This document shows positions 19,867-30,125 of a stretch of DNA of 64,000 nt, in pieces. Within the stretch, counting starts at the first letter, position 1. Each line of letters begins with the position of its first letter. The position numbers were made by a program, and so were the translations under genes. The stretch is from Ascoidea rubescens DSM 1968 (taxonomy: Eukaryota; Ascomycota; Saccharomycetes; Ascoideales; Ascoideaceae), in NCBI RefSeq assembly GCF_001661345.1, contig NW_017962929.1, positions 246,165 through 310,164 of the forward strand, written 5' to 3'. The notes under the pieces are model-generated. The model was not told where the DNA came from, did not search any database, and saw only the letters and a program-made list of their open reading frames with translations.

Positions 19867-20506
19867 TTTAAATTTACTCTTCGACTATTCTATTCGCTTA
19901 TTCTATCATCACTTTCTCTCTTCCCATTTTCTATCTCTCACCAAACAGCTTCAAAGCTTTTTGTCCGGCATGTGACCACAACTGTATATTGTTTCAAACA
20001 AGATCCACTTCGATTTCTCTTTCCTTTGTTCTTCTCTCTAAAACAAACAAATTATTTCACATTAGTCAACAAATGTTTTTTCAAACAACCACACTGCCCG
20101 GCTCTTCTTTCAAGTGTGTTTCAACTAACTGATATCCACGAACTATTGTTCATCTATCAAGCACAATTCCCCTTGACTTAATCTTGTTTCACATGATCAG
20201 TAACAAAATAATCTTGGAACGACGGTTTTCGCAGCACTTTCTTTGACACATTTCACGTGAAAAGCGCAATTCCGAACCCACGCAGACCTTAAATTACATG
20301 TAACGTGTAGTTCTCATACCGGCGAAATTTAAGGATTAAGAAAAAAAAAGTTGTGTAGGAAAAGTGAAAAGAGCTGGTAAAATATATCAAGTATTTATAT
20401 GCAATTTTTAAATATTAGAAACAAATTCTAGTTCAAACGAATATATATATATAACTAAAGAAAGTTTTTTTTTCTTCTAAGGATACAAACATCAAAAGAA
20501 ATCAAA
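19867..20506. promoter_or_regulatory. Divergent promoter region CBP6 / STM1
   Basis: This 640-base region serves a highly expressed ribosome-associated gene (STM1) and CBP6. It holds the CACGTG palindrome listed separately. The 165 bases before STM1 are A/T-rich with pyrimidine tracts, and I see no clear Rap1-type site. I see no gene. Confidence 0.45.
20251..20262. promoter_or_regulatory. CACGTG E-box in a perfect 12-bp palindrome
   Basis: TTTCACGTGAAA is fully palindromic. CACGTG is the core for yeast bHLH factors (Cbf1, Pho4, Tye7 class). It sits 245 bp upstream of the STM1 ATG and 385 bp upstream of the CBP6 ATG. Which factor binds is unknown. Confidence 0.5.
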
Positions 20507-21793
20507 ATGTCATTCAATAAGGTACGCTTTTTCTCAATTCTACTTCACCAATCCTCAAATTTTATTAGACTAAAAAAAAATTAAAATTCATCCTCCATTA
20601 TACTTTTTCAATTTAATATTATGACTAATTATAAATTGTTATAGATAGTTATATATAATCATAAATAATTATCAAATCTATTAAAAATTATTCAAAATTA
20701 TTTCCTCTACTTTATTTCTTAAACTGTACCCTTGTATTTTGTATACTAACTTTTATCCCTCATCTTTATTATAGAATCCATTTGACCTTTTAGGTATGCA
20801 TAACCAATAATTATTTTGACTTAATTCAATTTCAAATGCAAATTTCAAGACGATTTTTATACTAACAATTAAAAAATTCCTGATTCAATTTAATTTAATT
20901 TAATTCATCTCAATATAGGTAATGATCAAGTAGAAGAAACTAGCCGTCCTCCTCTTCCAAAGGAAATTGTCAAGAAAACAACTTCTTCAAAGAAAGCTGA
21001 TGTTGCTCCAACCAAAACTACTCGTCCACTAAAAAACTCTCGTTCTAAACCAACTGGTAATGAAGCAGTCTTCAGATCAAAGGATTTAATTCGTAATCCA
21101 AACAAAACCAGACCAACTGATGCTCCAGCCTCAACCATTAACCCACGTCGTGCAAAGAAAGACTTTGTTGGTGACCGTCAATCAAGAACTGGTAAAACCG
21201 ATTCTGCCAAAAAGATTAAACAAGCATGGGGTGATGACGACAAAGAATTAGACACCGAACTTGCTGCTGCTCAAGATGTCGCTGAGGAAAAAGTTGAAGA
21301 AAAAGTTGAAGGTGAAGGTGAAGAAGAAGAAGAACCAAAAGAAACCGGTCCAGTTCAACAAACTTTGGAAGAATATCTTGCTTCTTTAAAAGTCGAAACT
21401 GAAGGTTTAGCTGCTACCCCAGTAAGAAAAGCTAACCAAGGTTCCGAAAGCAAATGGAACGCTAATGAAGTTTTAGTCAAAGAAAAAGAAGTCTTTGTTG
21501 AATCTTCTTTATCAAAAAAAGTTAAATCTAAATCAAAGAAAGAAAAGCAACACTTGGATTTTGAAGCCACTTTCTTTGATGAACTTCCAAGAGGTGGAAG
21601 AGGCAGAGGTGGCTTCAGAGGCAGAGGTGGCTCTAGAGGTGGTTCTAGAGGTGGCCCCAGAGGTGGCTCCAGAGGTGGAAGAGGTCCATTCAAAGGTTCC
21701 AGAGATGGCAGAAGCAATGGCAGAAGTGCAAATCCAGACACTGAAAAGAAATCTGTTGTTATCGACGACGCCAACTTCCCATCATTGTCTTAA
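20507..21793 (+). CDS. STM1: Stm1 (SERBP1/HABP4-type ribosome preservation factor), three exons
   Basis: Stm1 clamps idle 80S ribosomes. The exons are 20507-20521, 20775-20793 and 20919-21793, giving 302 residues. Both introns have TACTAAC branch points (20744-20750 and 20860-20866), AG acceptors, and donors GTACGC and GTATGC. Splicing yields MSFNKNPFDLLGNDQVEE, which restores the NPFDLLGN start of Stm1. Conserved segments follow: PPLPKEIVKKTTSSKKAD, RQSRTGKTDSAKKI, QAWGDDDKEL, LDFEATFFDELP and a final DDANFPSLS. The C-terminus carries an RGG-rich region (about residues 225-275), more extensive than in S. cerevisiae Stm1. The first coding exon is only 15 nt and the second 19 nt. Confidence 0.95.
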
Positions 21794-22465
21794 ATATCAA
21801 AATGATGATTCTTAATATGACTTTTGATTCTTAATTTTACAAATGGGTAATTTACTTCATTTATTTGTTTGTTTGGTTACTCAAAAAGTTCAATCAATTT
21901 GTCCTTCATTATTAATATACTTTCTTTGTATTAATTCTGTTTCTTTTGTTTGAATATATATCCCAATCTTATGTAATAATGTTTGTTCTTTAAAAATTTT
22001 TTTTTATTACTTTCATATTTTTCATATATAATGTGTAAAAAAAGCCCCAAGAAAAACAATGAAAACCGTAAAACTGTAAAACTAGACTTTGAATTGCCTA
22101 CATACCCCCCAGATTAAAAAATATTGCTATTATCTGGTGCAGATAAAACGTTTATAAAATTTACAACGAATTGAAATAATGTATAATTAGGTAGAAAAGA
22201 AAAAGAAAAAGAAAAAGAAAAAGAAAAAGAAAAAGAAAAAGAAAAAGAAAAAGAAAAAGAAAAAGAAAAAGAAAAATAATAAAAAAACTATGAATATGGA
22301 CTATAATATGTGGAATAAGATAGAATATAGATTATTAGAATATTGAGTTGAATCGTTAAAAGGAATGATGCCTTTCATATTATTGGAAAATAAAATAAAA
22401 TAGAAAATAAAAACATCTTTAATAAGTTAAATATTGTACATCATTTTGCAAAAAAAAAAAAAGAA
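21794..22465. other. Convergent spacer STM1 / GCV2 with GAAAAA repeat
   Basis: This 672-base A/T-rich region between two 3' ends contains the hexanucleotide repeat listed below and no gene that I can see. Confidence 0.45.
22193..22276. repeat. GAAAAA hexanucleotide microsatellite
   Basis: About 13 consecutive GAAAAA units, nearly perfect, lie in the STM1/GCV2 convergent spacer. Confidence 0.95.
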
Positions 22466-25400
22466 TTAATTATCGTTTGCAACTTCTTCAACAGATGAAC
22501 AACTGCAAATAAGATTCATATCTCCATAGGTATCATCTAAACGACAAACAGATGGCCATTGTTTTGATACTTTCAAATAAGGCAATGGGAAAGCTGCTTG
22601 TTCTCTGGTGTAACCTCTTGATTCCCAACCTGGAGAGCTTATTATATCAATTAATGAGTGTGGTGAATTTTTCAAAACGTTGCCAAAAGGTTCATTGTTT
22701 ATTTTAGCGTCAATTTCCTTTTTGATAGATACCATTGCATCCACAAATCTATCCAATTCGGCTAAATCTTCAGATTCTGTTGGTTCAATCATTAATGTAC
22801 CAGGAACTGGGAAACTCATAGTTGGGGCATGGAATCCGTAATCTTGCAATCTTTTAGCAACATCAATAGCTTCAATGCCGTTTGGTTTATAAGATCTTAA
22901 ATCGATAATAAATTCATGACCACAATGTTTTATATCACCTTCCCCAATAAACATAATTTTATAATGATCTTTTAATTTATGCATCATATAGTTTGCATTT
23001 AACATTGCAATGATTGATGCGTATGGCAAACCAGTTGCACCCATCATTTTGATGTAAGCATAAGAAATTGGTAAAATAGACGCAGAACCAAAAGTAGCAG
23101 CTGAAACTGGAAGAATGGCTTCTTGATCATTTTCGGTTGATCTAATAATTGGGTGACTTGGTAAAAATGGGGTTAAATGTTTTTTAACACAAACTGGACC
23201 AACACCTGGACCACCACCACCATGTGGAATAGCAAAAGTTTTATGCAAGTTGAGATGACAAACATCAGCACCTAAGTCTCCTGGAGAAGTTAAACCAACT
23301 TGAGCATTCATATTTGCACCATCAAGGTAAACTTGACCACCGTTTTGATGAACGATATCAATAGCAGTTTTAACACCAGGTTCAAATAAACCATAAGTTG
23401 AAGGATAGGTAATCATGACAGCCGCTAAACTATCAGAGTGTTTTTCAGCTTTTTGTTTTAAATCAACTAAATCTAAAGAACCATCATTAAGACATTTAAC
23501 AGGGACAACTTTTAAGCCTGCCATAGCAGCACTTGCTGGATTAGTTCCATGAGCGGAAACAGGAATAAGACAGATATTTCTTGAACCTTGGCCAATTTTC
23601 TTAAGGTATTCTATGATTAATCTAAGACCTGTATATTCACCTTGAGCACCGGAATTGGGCATTAAAGATACAGCATCGAAGCCTGTGATATTGGCTAGGT
23701 CACTTTCTAATTCTTTGATTAGTTGCTGGTAACCCTCTGCTTGGTCGATTGGAGCAAAAGGATGGACTTGAGAAAATTCCGGCCAACTAACTGGAATCAT
23801 TTCAACAGCTGAATTTAATTTCATTGTACAAGAACCTAGGGAGATCATTGAATTAGCCAAAGAGATATCTTTACTTTGTAGTAGATGTAGATAACGCATC
23901 ATTGAGGTTTCGGAATGATAATCATGAAAAACAGGATTGGATAAGATTTCGTCATTTCTGGTCAAGTCTGAATAAAAATTGAATTTTTTAAAATTTTGCG
24001 ATAAAGAATTGATGTCTGATTTTTGAGAGGTGAATAACTCAATCAAGTTAATTAGATCATTTTGAACAACAGATTCGTCGAGAGAGAGGGAAACGGTTGA
24101 TTCATCGACTTTAAATAAATTGATAGCAAATTTTTCCACGGAAATTTTTAGGAAATCGGATGAGGAGATGTTATTTAATTTGATGGTTAAAGTGTCAAAC
24201 CAATTTTGATTTACTAGTTGGTGATCAGAACTGTTAATGATTGAGTTGGCCAAAATTGAAGTATAATTGAAGACCCTTTCGGCTATTTTTTTCAAGCCTT
24301 GAGGACCATGGTAAACGGCATAAGAAGCAGCCATGTTAGCTAATAGAGCTTGTGCAGTACAGATATTTGAAGTTGCCTTTTCACGCTTGATATGTTGTTC
24401 TCTTGTTTGTAGAGCTAAACGTAGAGCAGGGTTGCCTAGTCTGTCCTTTGAAAGGCCAATTAATCTTCCAGGCATTTTTCTGCTCAATTTCTGGGTGACA
24501 GCAAAGAAAGCAGCATGAGGGCCACCGTAGCCCATTGGAACACCGAATCTTTGGGAGGAACCTAAAGCAATATCAGCGTTAAAAGTTGAAGGAGGAGTTA
24601 ATAGAGTGAGGGCTAGTAAATCAGTTGCAACAGAGAACAAACCATTTTTCTTGTGAATAATATCGCTAATTTGAGAGAAGTTGTCAATTGAACCATTGGT
24701 GGAAGGATATTGGACTAAAGCACCACAAATGTCATCGTTAGAAGATATTGAAGCTAAAGAATCAGGATTGGTTAGGTCTAATTGGAGGATGTTTATATCA
24801 AGATTTTGGGCTCTTGATTTTAGGACAGATAAAGTTTGAGGGTGGATATTTTGATCTACTACATATGATTTTTTCTTATTTTTAAGGAAATGTAGGGACA
24901 TGATCATTGCTTCGGCGGCAGCAGTTGCTTCATCCAAAAGAGAAGCGTTGGCAATGGGTAGACCAGTCAAATCCGAGACAAGAGTTTGGTAGTTCAATAA
25001 AGACTGCAATCTGCCCTGAGAGATTTCAGGCTGATAAGGAGTGTATGAGGTGTACCATTCGGGAGCCTCGAATAAGTTTCTTAGGATAACTGGGGGAGTG
25101 ATTGTATTGTAATAACCCTTTCCAATGAAAGATTTTAACAATTTATTCTTTGAAGCGATTTCCTTTAAGGAGGATAACAATTGGGATTCTGTGAGGCCAT
25201 TTTGAGGATGGATGTTTAAATTACGACGAAGCAAGATGCTTTCCGGGACTACAGATTCAATAAAGGATTGTAGATTATTAAAATTTAAAGCTTTTAGCAT
25301 CAATGAGACCTGATCAGGGTTTGGACCTAAGTGACGTCTTTGAAAATTATCCAAAGGCTTTAATAAAGTGTGATTATTAGTGAGATCTGAGCTGATAGGA

Positions 25401-25627
25401 GTAGCATTTGCGTAAATAGAGGAGTAGTTTTCGGAGGAAATGTCAGCCTTTGAGGGAGCATCAATTGAAGTAGAGTAAGATCTTGATAAGAGCAAGAAAC
25501 TGTTTGAAGATCTGAAACTCTTTGAGATAGAGCTGGAGCTAGAGGTAATGGAGGGAAAGGTGACTCTTTTTGCTAACGCAGAAAAGGCATTGTTCCTGAT
25601 AGAACAGTGGATTTTGGATGTTAGCAT
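22466..25627 (-). CDS. GCV2: Mitochondrial glycine decarboxylase P subunit
   Basis: This is the P protein of the glycine cleavage complex. It decarboxylates glycine with PLP and passes the aminomethyl group to lipoyl-H protein. At 1053 residues it is close to S. cerevisiae Gcv2 (1034). Residues 1-55 are Ser/Arg-rich without acidic residues (ending [11 protein letters not shown]), a typical mitochondrial presequence. The core starts at [17 protein letters not shown]. The PLP lysine is Lys796 in [16 protein letters not shown]. Also present are [15 protein letters not shown] and [14 protein letters not shown]. There is no break in the frame. It is divergent from TRM82. Confidence 0.97.
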   Translation of the reverse strand: MLTSKIHCSIRNNAFSALAKRVTFPSITSSSSSISKSFRSSNSFLLLSRSYSTSIDAPSKADISSENYSSIYANATPISSDLTNNHTLLKPLDNFQRRHLGPNPDQVSLMLKALNFNNLQSFIESVVPESILLRRNLNIHPQNGLTESQLLSSLKEIASKNKLLKSFIGKGYYNTITPPVILRNLFEAPEWYTSYTPYQPEISQGRLQSLLNYQTLVSDLTGLPIANASLLDEATAAAEAMIMSLHFLKNKKKSYVVDQNIHPQTLSVLKSRAQNLDINILQLDLTNPDSLASISSNDDICGALVQYPSTNGSIDNFSQISDIIHKKNGLFSVATDLLALTLLTPPSTFNADIALGSSQRFGVPMGYGGPHAAFFAVTQKLSRKMPGRLIGLSKDRLGNPALRLALQTREQHIKREKATSNICTAQALLANMAASYAVYHGPQGLKKIAERVFNYTSILANSIINSSDHQLVNQNWFDTLTIKLNNISSSDFLKISVEKFAINLFKVDESTVSLSLDESVVQNDLINLIELFTSQKSDINSLSQNFKKFNFYSDLTRNDEILSNPVFHDYHSETSMMRYLHLLQSKDISLANSMISLGSCTMKLNSAVEMIPVSWPEFSQVHPFAPIDQAEGYQQLIKELESDLANITGFDAVSLMPNSGAQGEYTGLRLIIEYLKKIGQGSRNICLIPVSAHGTNPASAAMAGLKVVPVKCLNDGSLDLVDLKQKAEKHSDSLAAVMITYPSTYGLFEPGVKTAIDIVHQNGGQVYLDGANMNAQVGLTSPGDLGADVCHLNLHKTFAIPHGGGGPGVGPVCVKKHLTPFLPSHPIIRSTENDQEAILPVSAATFGSASILPISYAYIKMMGATGLPYASIIAMLNANYMMHKLKDHYKIMFIGEGDIKHCGHEFIIDLRSYKPNGIEAIDVAKRLQDYGFHAPTMSFPVPGTLMIEPTESEDLAELDRFVDAMVSIKKEIDAKINNEPFGNVLKNSPHSLIDIISSPGWESRGYTREQAAFPLPYLKVSKQWPSVCRLDDTYGDMNLICSCSSVEEVANDN

Positions 25628-26235
25628 GACTGTGGAGATTGGAATTTTGATAAGAAAAACGAGATAAGAAGCAGGGCCAGAAGGAAAAAAACCAAAACAA
25701 AGAAGGAAAGAAGACAGCCAACAAGCAAAAGAAACAAAACAACTGGATAACAGAAATACAACCAGCTAGAAAGAAGAAATCGAGCAAATTGTGGTTATTG
25801 AGGCAATTAGCGAAATGTAGAAAAAGAAAAACGATGGAAAAGAGAAAACGAGCGAAAAGGCCTTGTTATATATACTCCAGGCAGGTCTGAGATTGCAGGA
25901 GAATTGGACGCTGGGACGTGGATACAAGCTCGAGATTATGGTCTGGATCTGGGACCTGGAGTGGATATGGGCGAGCGTCGGTTGGTGAAAAATTCTCGCT
26001 GGGCCCAGCTTCCACTCTCCAGCTCCAGCGATAAGAAGCGATGCGGCAAAGCTGACTCGGGACTTTTGTGCGTTGACTCGGCCACGGGCGGAAGGAGCCA
26101 CGCGCACGGGTGCCATGCGTGCGTGCAGACACCTGCCTCTGCCCGTCTCGGTGGGCGAAATTTTTCAGCGCGAGCTCTGGAAGCACGCGAAGAAGAAACA
26201 GCACCAGCAGCAGAAACAGCAGCAAAAACAGCACT
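25628..26235. promoter_or_regulatory. Divergent promoter region GCV2 / TRM82 with GC-rich half
   Basis: In this 608-base region the GCV2 side is purine-rich and A/T-leaning. The TRM82 side (about 25900-26235) is strongly GC-rich and ends in a CAG-type tract (26195-26232) directly before the TRM82 ATG. Overlapping open frames on both strands of the GC-rich half are not protein-like. Confidence 0.45.
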
Positions 26236-27633
26236 ATGAAACACCCCTTCCAGTTGGTAGTCTCCAATTCCAAAGGCACTCTTTTGTTTTGTGCTGCAAA
26301 AAACACCTTGCAGATCTTTGATCTTCAGAATGGGCACTTGATAGGCTCCTGGGTGGACTCTGTTGACCACAAGACTGTGATGGAACAGCAGCACCAGAAG
26401 AAAATCAATGCTTTGAAACTCCACCAGCAAGACCTAGCTGAAATCTCTCACGAAAAGCCTGCTAATGGAAGAAAGAAAATACCAAAAATCCCAGTTCCAG
26501 GTTCTGGTGCTCCTCAAATTTACAACTACATTAGATGCTTAATCTTGTCAAACAGTGAGAAATTTTTAGTTATAACTACTGATTCCGATAAGGCTGCCAT
26601 TATATTTAAACTAGATTATTCAAATAAGCTGAACATATTGGATTGCGCTACTATTCGCCATCTTTTTCCAAAGAGACCTTGCTCCATTTTGACCACTCCC
26701 AACGATGATTTCTTAATTCTCGGTGATAAATTTGGTGATGTTTATAAATTGAAAATTCCAGAAAATTTCACTGACTATAATCCAATAAATAATAGTTATA
26801 CTTTACTATTAGGCCATGTTTCAATGCTAACTGATTTACTATTATGGAACCAATCCGTTATCTCTGCTGATAGAGACGAACATATCAGATTCTCAAATTT
26901 CAACAATCCTTTCATTATTGAAAATTTTTTATTTGGCCATACTCAATTCATATCTTCGTTAAACATTCCTAAATTTAACAACAATTTATTGATATCTGCT
27001 GGTGGTGATCAACAGATTTTTTTTTGGAATTTATCGCAAACTCATCAAAATCATCCCATTCTAAAATTTGATATAAAACCTTTTATTTATCCTTACTTGA
27101 ATAAAAATCATTCAATTCCAAAAAGATTTTTAAGTACCAACTCTGACCAAGATACCAAAGATACTAAAGAAACTAAAGAATTTTCAATCTCACAAATTAA
27201 AACAGTATCATTAACTTCAAATGATAACTCAATCTTAAACTTAATGATTGTCTTGATCGAACAAACTAATGTTTTACTAATCTTAAAATACAATGAATTG
27301 GATTTTGCTAATAACAAAATCAAAATTGATCTATTTCAATTAATTCAATCTCAAAACACTTTTATAAATTTATCAATTATCAATAATATTAATAACAATA
27401 AAATCATATCCTCCATTTCAAATGTCAATAATGATAATACAAATGATAATGTTAAATTAGTGGAAATCTACAATTTTAATCAATCTTCCAGTCAATTTGA
27501 ATTGCTTACAAATGCAGATAATATTCAAATTACATCCCAAATTTCAAATAATAACATTTGTAATATTAATTCAAAAAAGGATTTGGTACCCTTATTTACA
27601 ATAAATCAATTAAGAAAAAGAAGTGAACATTAA
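26236..27633 (+). CDS. TRM82: tRNA (guanine-N7) methyltransferase WD40 subunit Trm82
   Basis: Trm82 is the non-catalytic partner of Trm8 in m7G46 modification of tRNA. The 465-residue protein starts at the ATG at 26236 (MKHPFQLVVSNSKGTLLF). The frame stays open further upstream through the GC-rich promoter but without an ATG. Family segments include GAPQIYNYIRCL, LGDKFGDVYKL, LLGHVSMLTDLLLWN, SADRDEHIRFSNF, FGHTQFISSLNIP and SAGGDQQIFFWNL, covering the WD repeats. The C-terminus PLFTINQLRKRSEH matches the Trm82 end. It is convergent with JLP1. Confidence 0.92.
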   Translation: MKHPFQLVVSNSKGTLLFCAAKNTLQIFDLQNGHLIGSWVDSVDHKTVMEQQHQKKINALKLHQQDLAEISHEKPANGRKKIPKIPVPGSGAPQIYNYIRCLILSNSEKFLVITTDSDKAAIIFKLDYSNKLNILDCATIRHLFPKRPCSILTTPNDDFLILGDKFGDVYKLKIPENFTDYNPINNSYTLLLGHVSMLTDLLLWNQSVISADRDEHIRFSNFNNPFIIENFLFGHTQFISSLNIPKFNNNLLISAGGDQQIFFWNLSQTHQNHPILKFDIKPFIYPYLNKNHSIPKRFLSTNSDQDTKDTKETKEFSISQIKTVSLTSNDNSILNLMIVLIEQTNVLLILKYNELDFANNKIKIDLFQLIQSQNTFINLSIINNINNNKIISSISNVNNDNTNDNVKLVEIYNFNQSSSQFELLTNADNIQITSQISNNNICNINSKKDLVPLFTINQLRKRSEH

Positions 27634-27738
27634 TCATAAAATTATAACTATTTTTATTTTTATTTTTATTTTTATTTTTTTTAAATATATATATGTATAT
27701 ATAAAAGTAATTAGCTTTATTTTTAATTTTAATAAATT

Positions 27739-27804
27739 GAATATGAATATGAATATGAATATGAATATGAATATGAATATGAATATGAATACGAATACGA
27801 ATGA
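27739..27804. repeat. GAATAT hexanucleotide microsatellite
   Basis: About nine GAATAT units followed by two GAATAC units lie between the convergent TRM82 and JLP1 stops. A short TTTTTA run precedes it at 27650-27680. Confidence 0.95.
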
Positions 27805-27861
27805 ACAATTGACTCAACTAAATTCAATATATCTTCATTCTTAACCTTTGTTTGATTCTCT

Positions 27862-29004
27862 TTAAAATGGTTTTTCGGCTTGAGGAGTAATTCTGTATAA
27901 ATGTCTAGCAACTTCTGCATTATCCCAATCAACTGTTGACGAATGCAAAACTCTTCTATTATCCCAACAAACAACTGTGCCATTTTCCCAATTGGCTCTA
28001 ATTTGTAAATCATTGCTTGCTTTGATAAAATCCTTTAAAAAGTTTAAAATCAAATTACTCTCTTCTAATTTCAACCCATTAATATGTGTAGCAAAATTTC
28101 CGCTAATGTATAACGATTTTTTCCCAGTCAATGGATGAGTTCTCACAATTGGATGGTTGTGAGCTACAGGTGCTCTTCTTAGCAATGTTCCTTGAGCTTT
28201 ATAAGCAGTTGATTGTTCAAAGCCTGAATGACAACATGTTAAGCCCTCCAAGAGAGACTTGAATTTAGGTGATAATCTTTCATATGCCTCCTCAGCATTT
28301 GCAAAACAGGTGTCACCGCCAGTCTCTGGGCCATCTAATAAAACAAGAAATGTTAAACCTGGGGGTTGTAATTCATAACTAACATCTGAATGCCAATCCA
28401 AACCGGCTAATCTATCACCAAATACATAGCTTGATTCATCCTTTTTAACTTTTCTGTAAACCAAATGAAATTCAGGATAATCCTTTGGAGCAGGAGTAGA
28501 TTGATGGATATGTAAAGGACCAAAATATTCACCGTATTTTTTATTGAAATCAAGAGATTGATCCTTTAAATCTTGATTTCTAAATACTACCACACCCTTT
28601 TGAGCAACATATAAAGACAATTCATTCTTAGCCTCATCAGACAATTGTGATAATTGAACATCACCAGTAACTTCTACACCAAATTTGGGAGAAATACTAC
28701 GAAATTTAATTTGATCATTCTTAAGTTTTTGAGGAGGAAATAAATTGATGAAACTTGGATTAGCATTGGTTCCTCTATCAACATGTTCAAAAAATTCCAA
28801 GGGTTTGTAAAAAGTGGGTTCCCAAGTTGGCAACCAATCTTTATATTTGTATTCGTCCTCTCTCTCAACGATCAAAGCACCGGTTTTCTCATCTTTTTTG
28901 GTTTGACCGGACAAGGATTCACCTGGAAGAGCAAAAGTCAATCTCAAAGTAGATTGTTCATCAAGAATTGTCTCTTCTGAAGTTTTTGTAGTTACAGCAG
29001 ACAT
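27862..29004 (-). CDS. JLP1: Fe(II)/2-oxoglutarate-dependent sulfonate dioxygenase (Jlp1/TauD type)
   Basis: It oxidises sulfonates such as taurine or isethionate to release sulfite as a sulfur source. At 380 residues it is near S. cerevisiae Jlp1 (412). The iron ligands are His205 and Asp207 in LDWHSDVSYE, and His354 in WDNRRVLHSS. The 2-oxoglutarate arginine lies in ARHLYRI (367 or 371). Other family segments are PPGLTFLVLLDGPETGGDT and NHPIVRTHPLTGKKSLYI. No targeting signal is seen, so it is probably cytosolic. A Cbf1-type CACGTG site lies 490 bp upstream, in keeping with sulfur-limitation control known for this gene in yeast. Confidence 0.92.
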   Translation of the reverse strand: MSAVTTKTSEETILDEQSTLRLTFALPGESLSGQTKKDEKTGALIVEREDEYKYKDWLPTWEPTFYKPLEFFEHVDRGTNANPSFINLFPPQKLKNDQIKFRSISPKFGVEVTGDVQLSQLSDEAKNELSLYVAQKGVVVFRNQDLKDQSLDFNKKYGEYFGPLHIHQSTPAPKDYPEFHLVYRKVKKDESSYVFGDRLAGLDWHSDVSYELQPPGLTFLVLLDGPETGGDTCFANAEEAYERLSPKFKSLLEGLTCCHSGFEQSTAYKAQGTLLRRAPVAHNHPIVRTHPLTGKKSLYISGNFATHINGLKLEESNLILNFLKDFIKASNDLQIRANWENGTVVCWDNRRVLHSSTVDWDNAEVARHLYRITPQAEKPF

Positions 29005-30125
29005 CCTTGTTATCTTTTTTATCTTTGATATCCTTTAATATTCTCAATTGTTGTGGTTAAAAAATGAAACTATTCAATGCAAAACAGGTAAAATCAGAGC
29101 TATTTATATAGTGAATTGTTTTCGAAAGATGGCAAAACAAAATATCGATTGAATCGATAAATATGGATGAAAAAACAAGAAAACCAAGAAGAAAAGGAAG
29201 AACTGCTCGAAACACCTAAAAGTACACCGCCAGTCATGAATATCAATCAAGGTTGTAGGATAATTCCCAAATCAACCAAATAATGAGAACCGCCATAGGC
29301 TGATGATGGCGAGTTGTGGCAATAGTGGCACAAAACATCTGATTCCGGCTGCTCAGCAAACAGACCCAGCACCAATTGCTGCTTATCTCACCCATCTCCA
29401 CCATCGCACCATCCACACTTGTCAAACATTGTCTATCTCCAGCCCAAAACCACTGTGTGCAAATATCACCGCCAATTCTCTCATCCCACGTTTGGCACGT
29501 GACAAGATGTTGAGCGACACAACGCATATGCATGCGCTCTGTGTCTACCAGGTAGGTGCACGCTTCTTTCGGCTACTACTGCTATTTACCGCTGCTGAGG
29601 ATCTGTCCCCTGGTGCTGGTTTGAAGCCGCTTTTGATTACCTTTTTCCTGTTTGGGCGCGGTGGCTCCTACTGGAAAGATGCTCTTCTGTTCTCTTCGTA
29701 CACGCACCAAAAGCACCACATTCACCATCGCTGCTCGTCTTTCTGACCTTTTTTGCCCTGTTGCTGCTTCTTGCCAACACCCTGTGTTTTCTACTCTTGC
29801 TTGCTTTCTTCAATTGCTTGCTTTCTCCAATTGCTTGTTTTCCTCTGCTGTTGATTTACATACCTAAATACCCTCACAGCTCCAATTGTTTTTGCCGATT
29901 TCTCTCCTCGCTGCTGTAATTCTCCCCCTTCAATCTACATTTATGTTTCTAATTCATCATTAACAGAGATTTTTTCATCATCCAATTGCATCATTACTCG
30001 GTTTATTTTAGTTTCGACAGTATCACTGGTTTTTTGGTTGTGTGTTTTGTGTGTGTTTTGATAATTTTTTTTTCCTTCTACTGTTATTCGAAAAATAAAT
30101 AGGCATAGAAAAATAAACAAAAACA
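29005..30125. promoter_or_regulatory. Divergent promoter region JLP1 / ECM25-like with GC-rich island
   Basis: In this 1.12 kb region the block at about 29280-29760 is clearly richer in G+C than its surroundings and has long open frames on both strands that do not resemble proteins. It holds the CACGTG site at 29494-29503. A TTTCTCCAATTGCTTG / TTTCTTCAATTGCTTG pair occurs at about 29808-29840. I see no gene. Confidence 0.4.
29494..29503 (-). promoter_or_regulatory. Putative Cbf1 site upstream of JLP1
   Basis: GGCACGTGAC reads GTCACGTGCC on the JLP1 strand, matching the RTCACRTG consensus of Cbf1. It is 490 bp upstream of the JLP1 ATG and 620 bp upstream of the divergent gene. Assignment to JLP1 is an inference from its known sulfur regulation. 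Confidence 0.45.

Noticed and set aside
9940-25627. Attempt to tell whether CUG is read as leucine, serine or alanine
   Set aside because: In the parts of VMA2 and GCV2 that I checked codon by codon I found no in-frame CTG at conserved positions, and no CAG-anticodon tRNA is in the window, so the code cannot be decided here.
25866-26306. Several overlapping 100-160 codon frames between GCV2 and TRM82
   Set aside because: They are mutually overlapping on both strands in GC-rich promoter DNA. TRM82 homology starts only at the ATG at 26236.
29303-29746. 147-codon plus-strand frame upstream of the ECM25-like gene
   Set aside because: It lies in a GC-rich divergent promoter, has overlapping open frames on the other strand, and shows no domain or protein-like composition.
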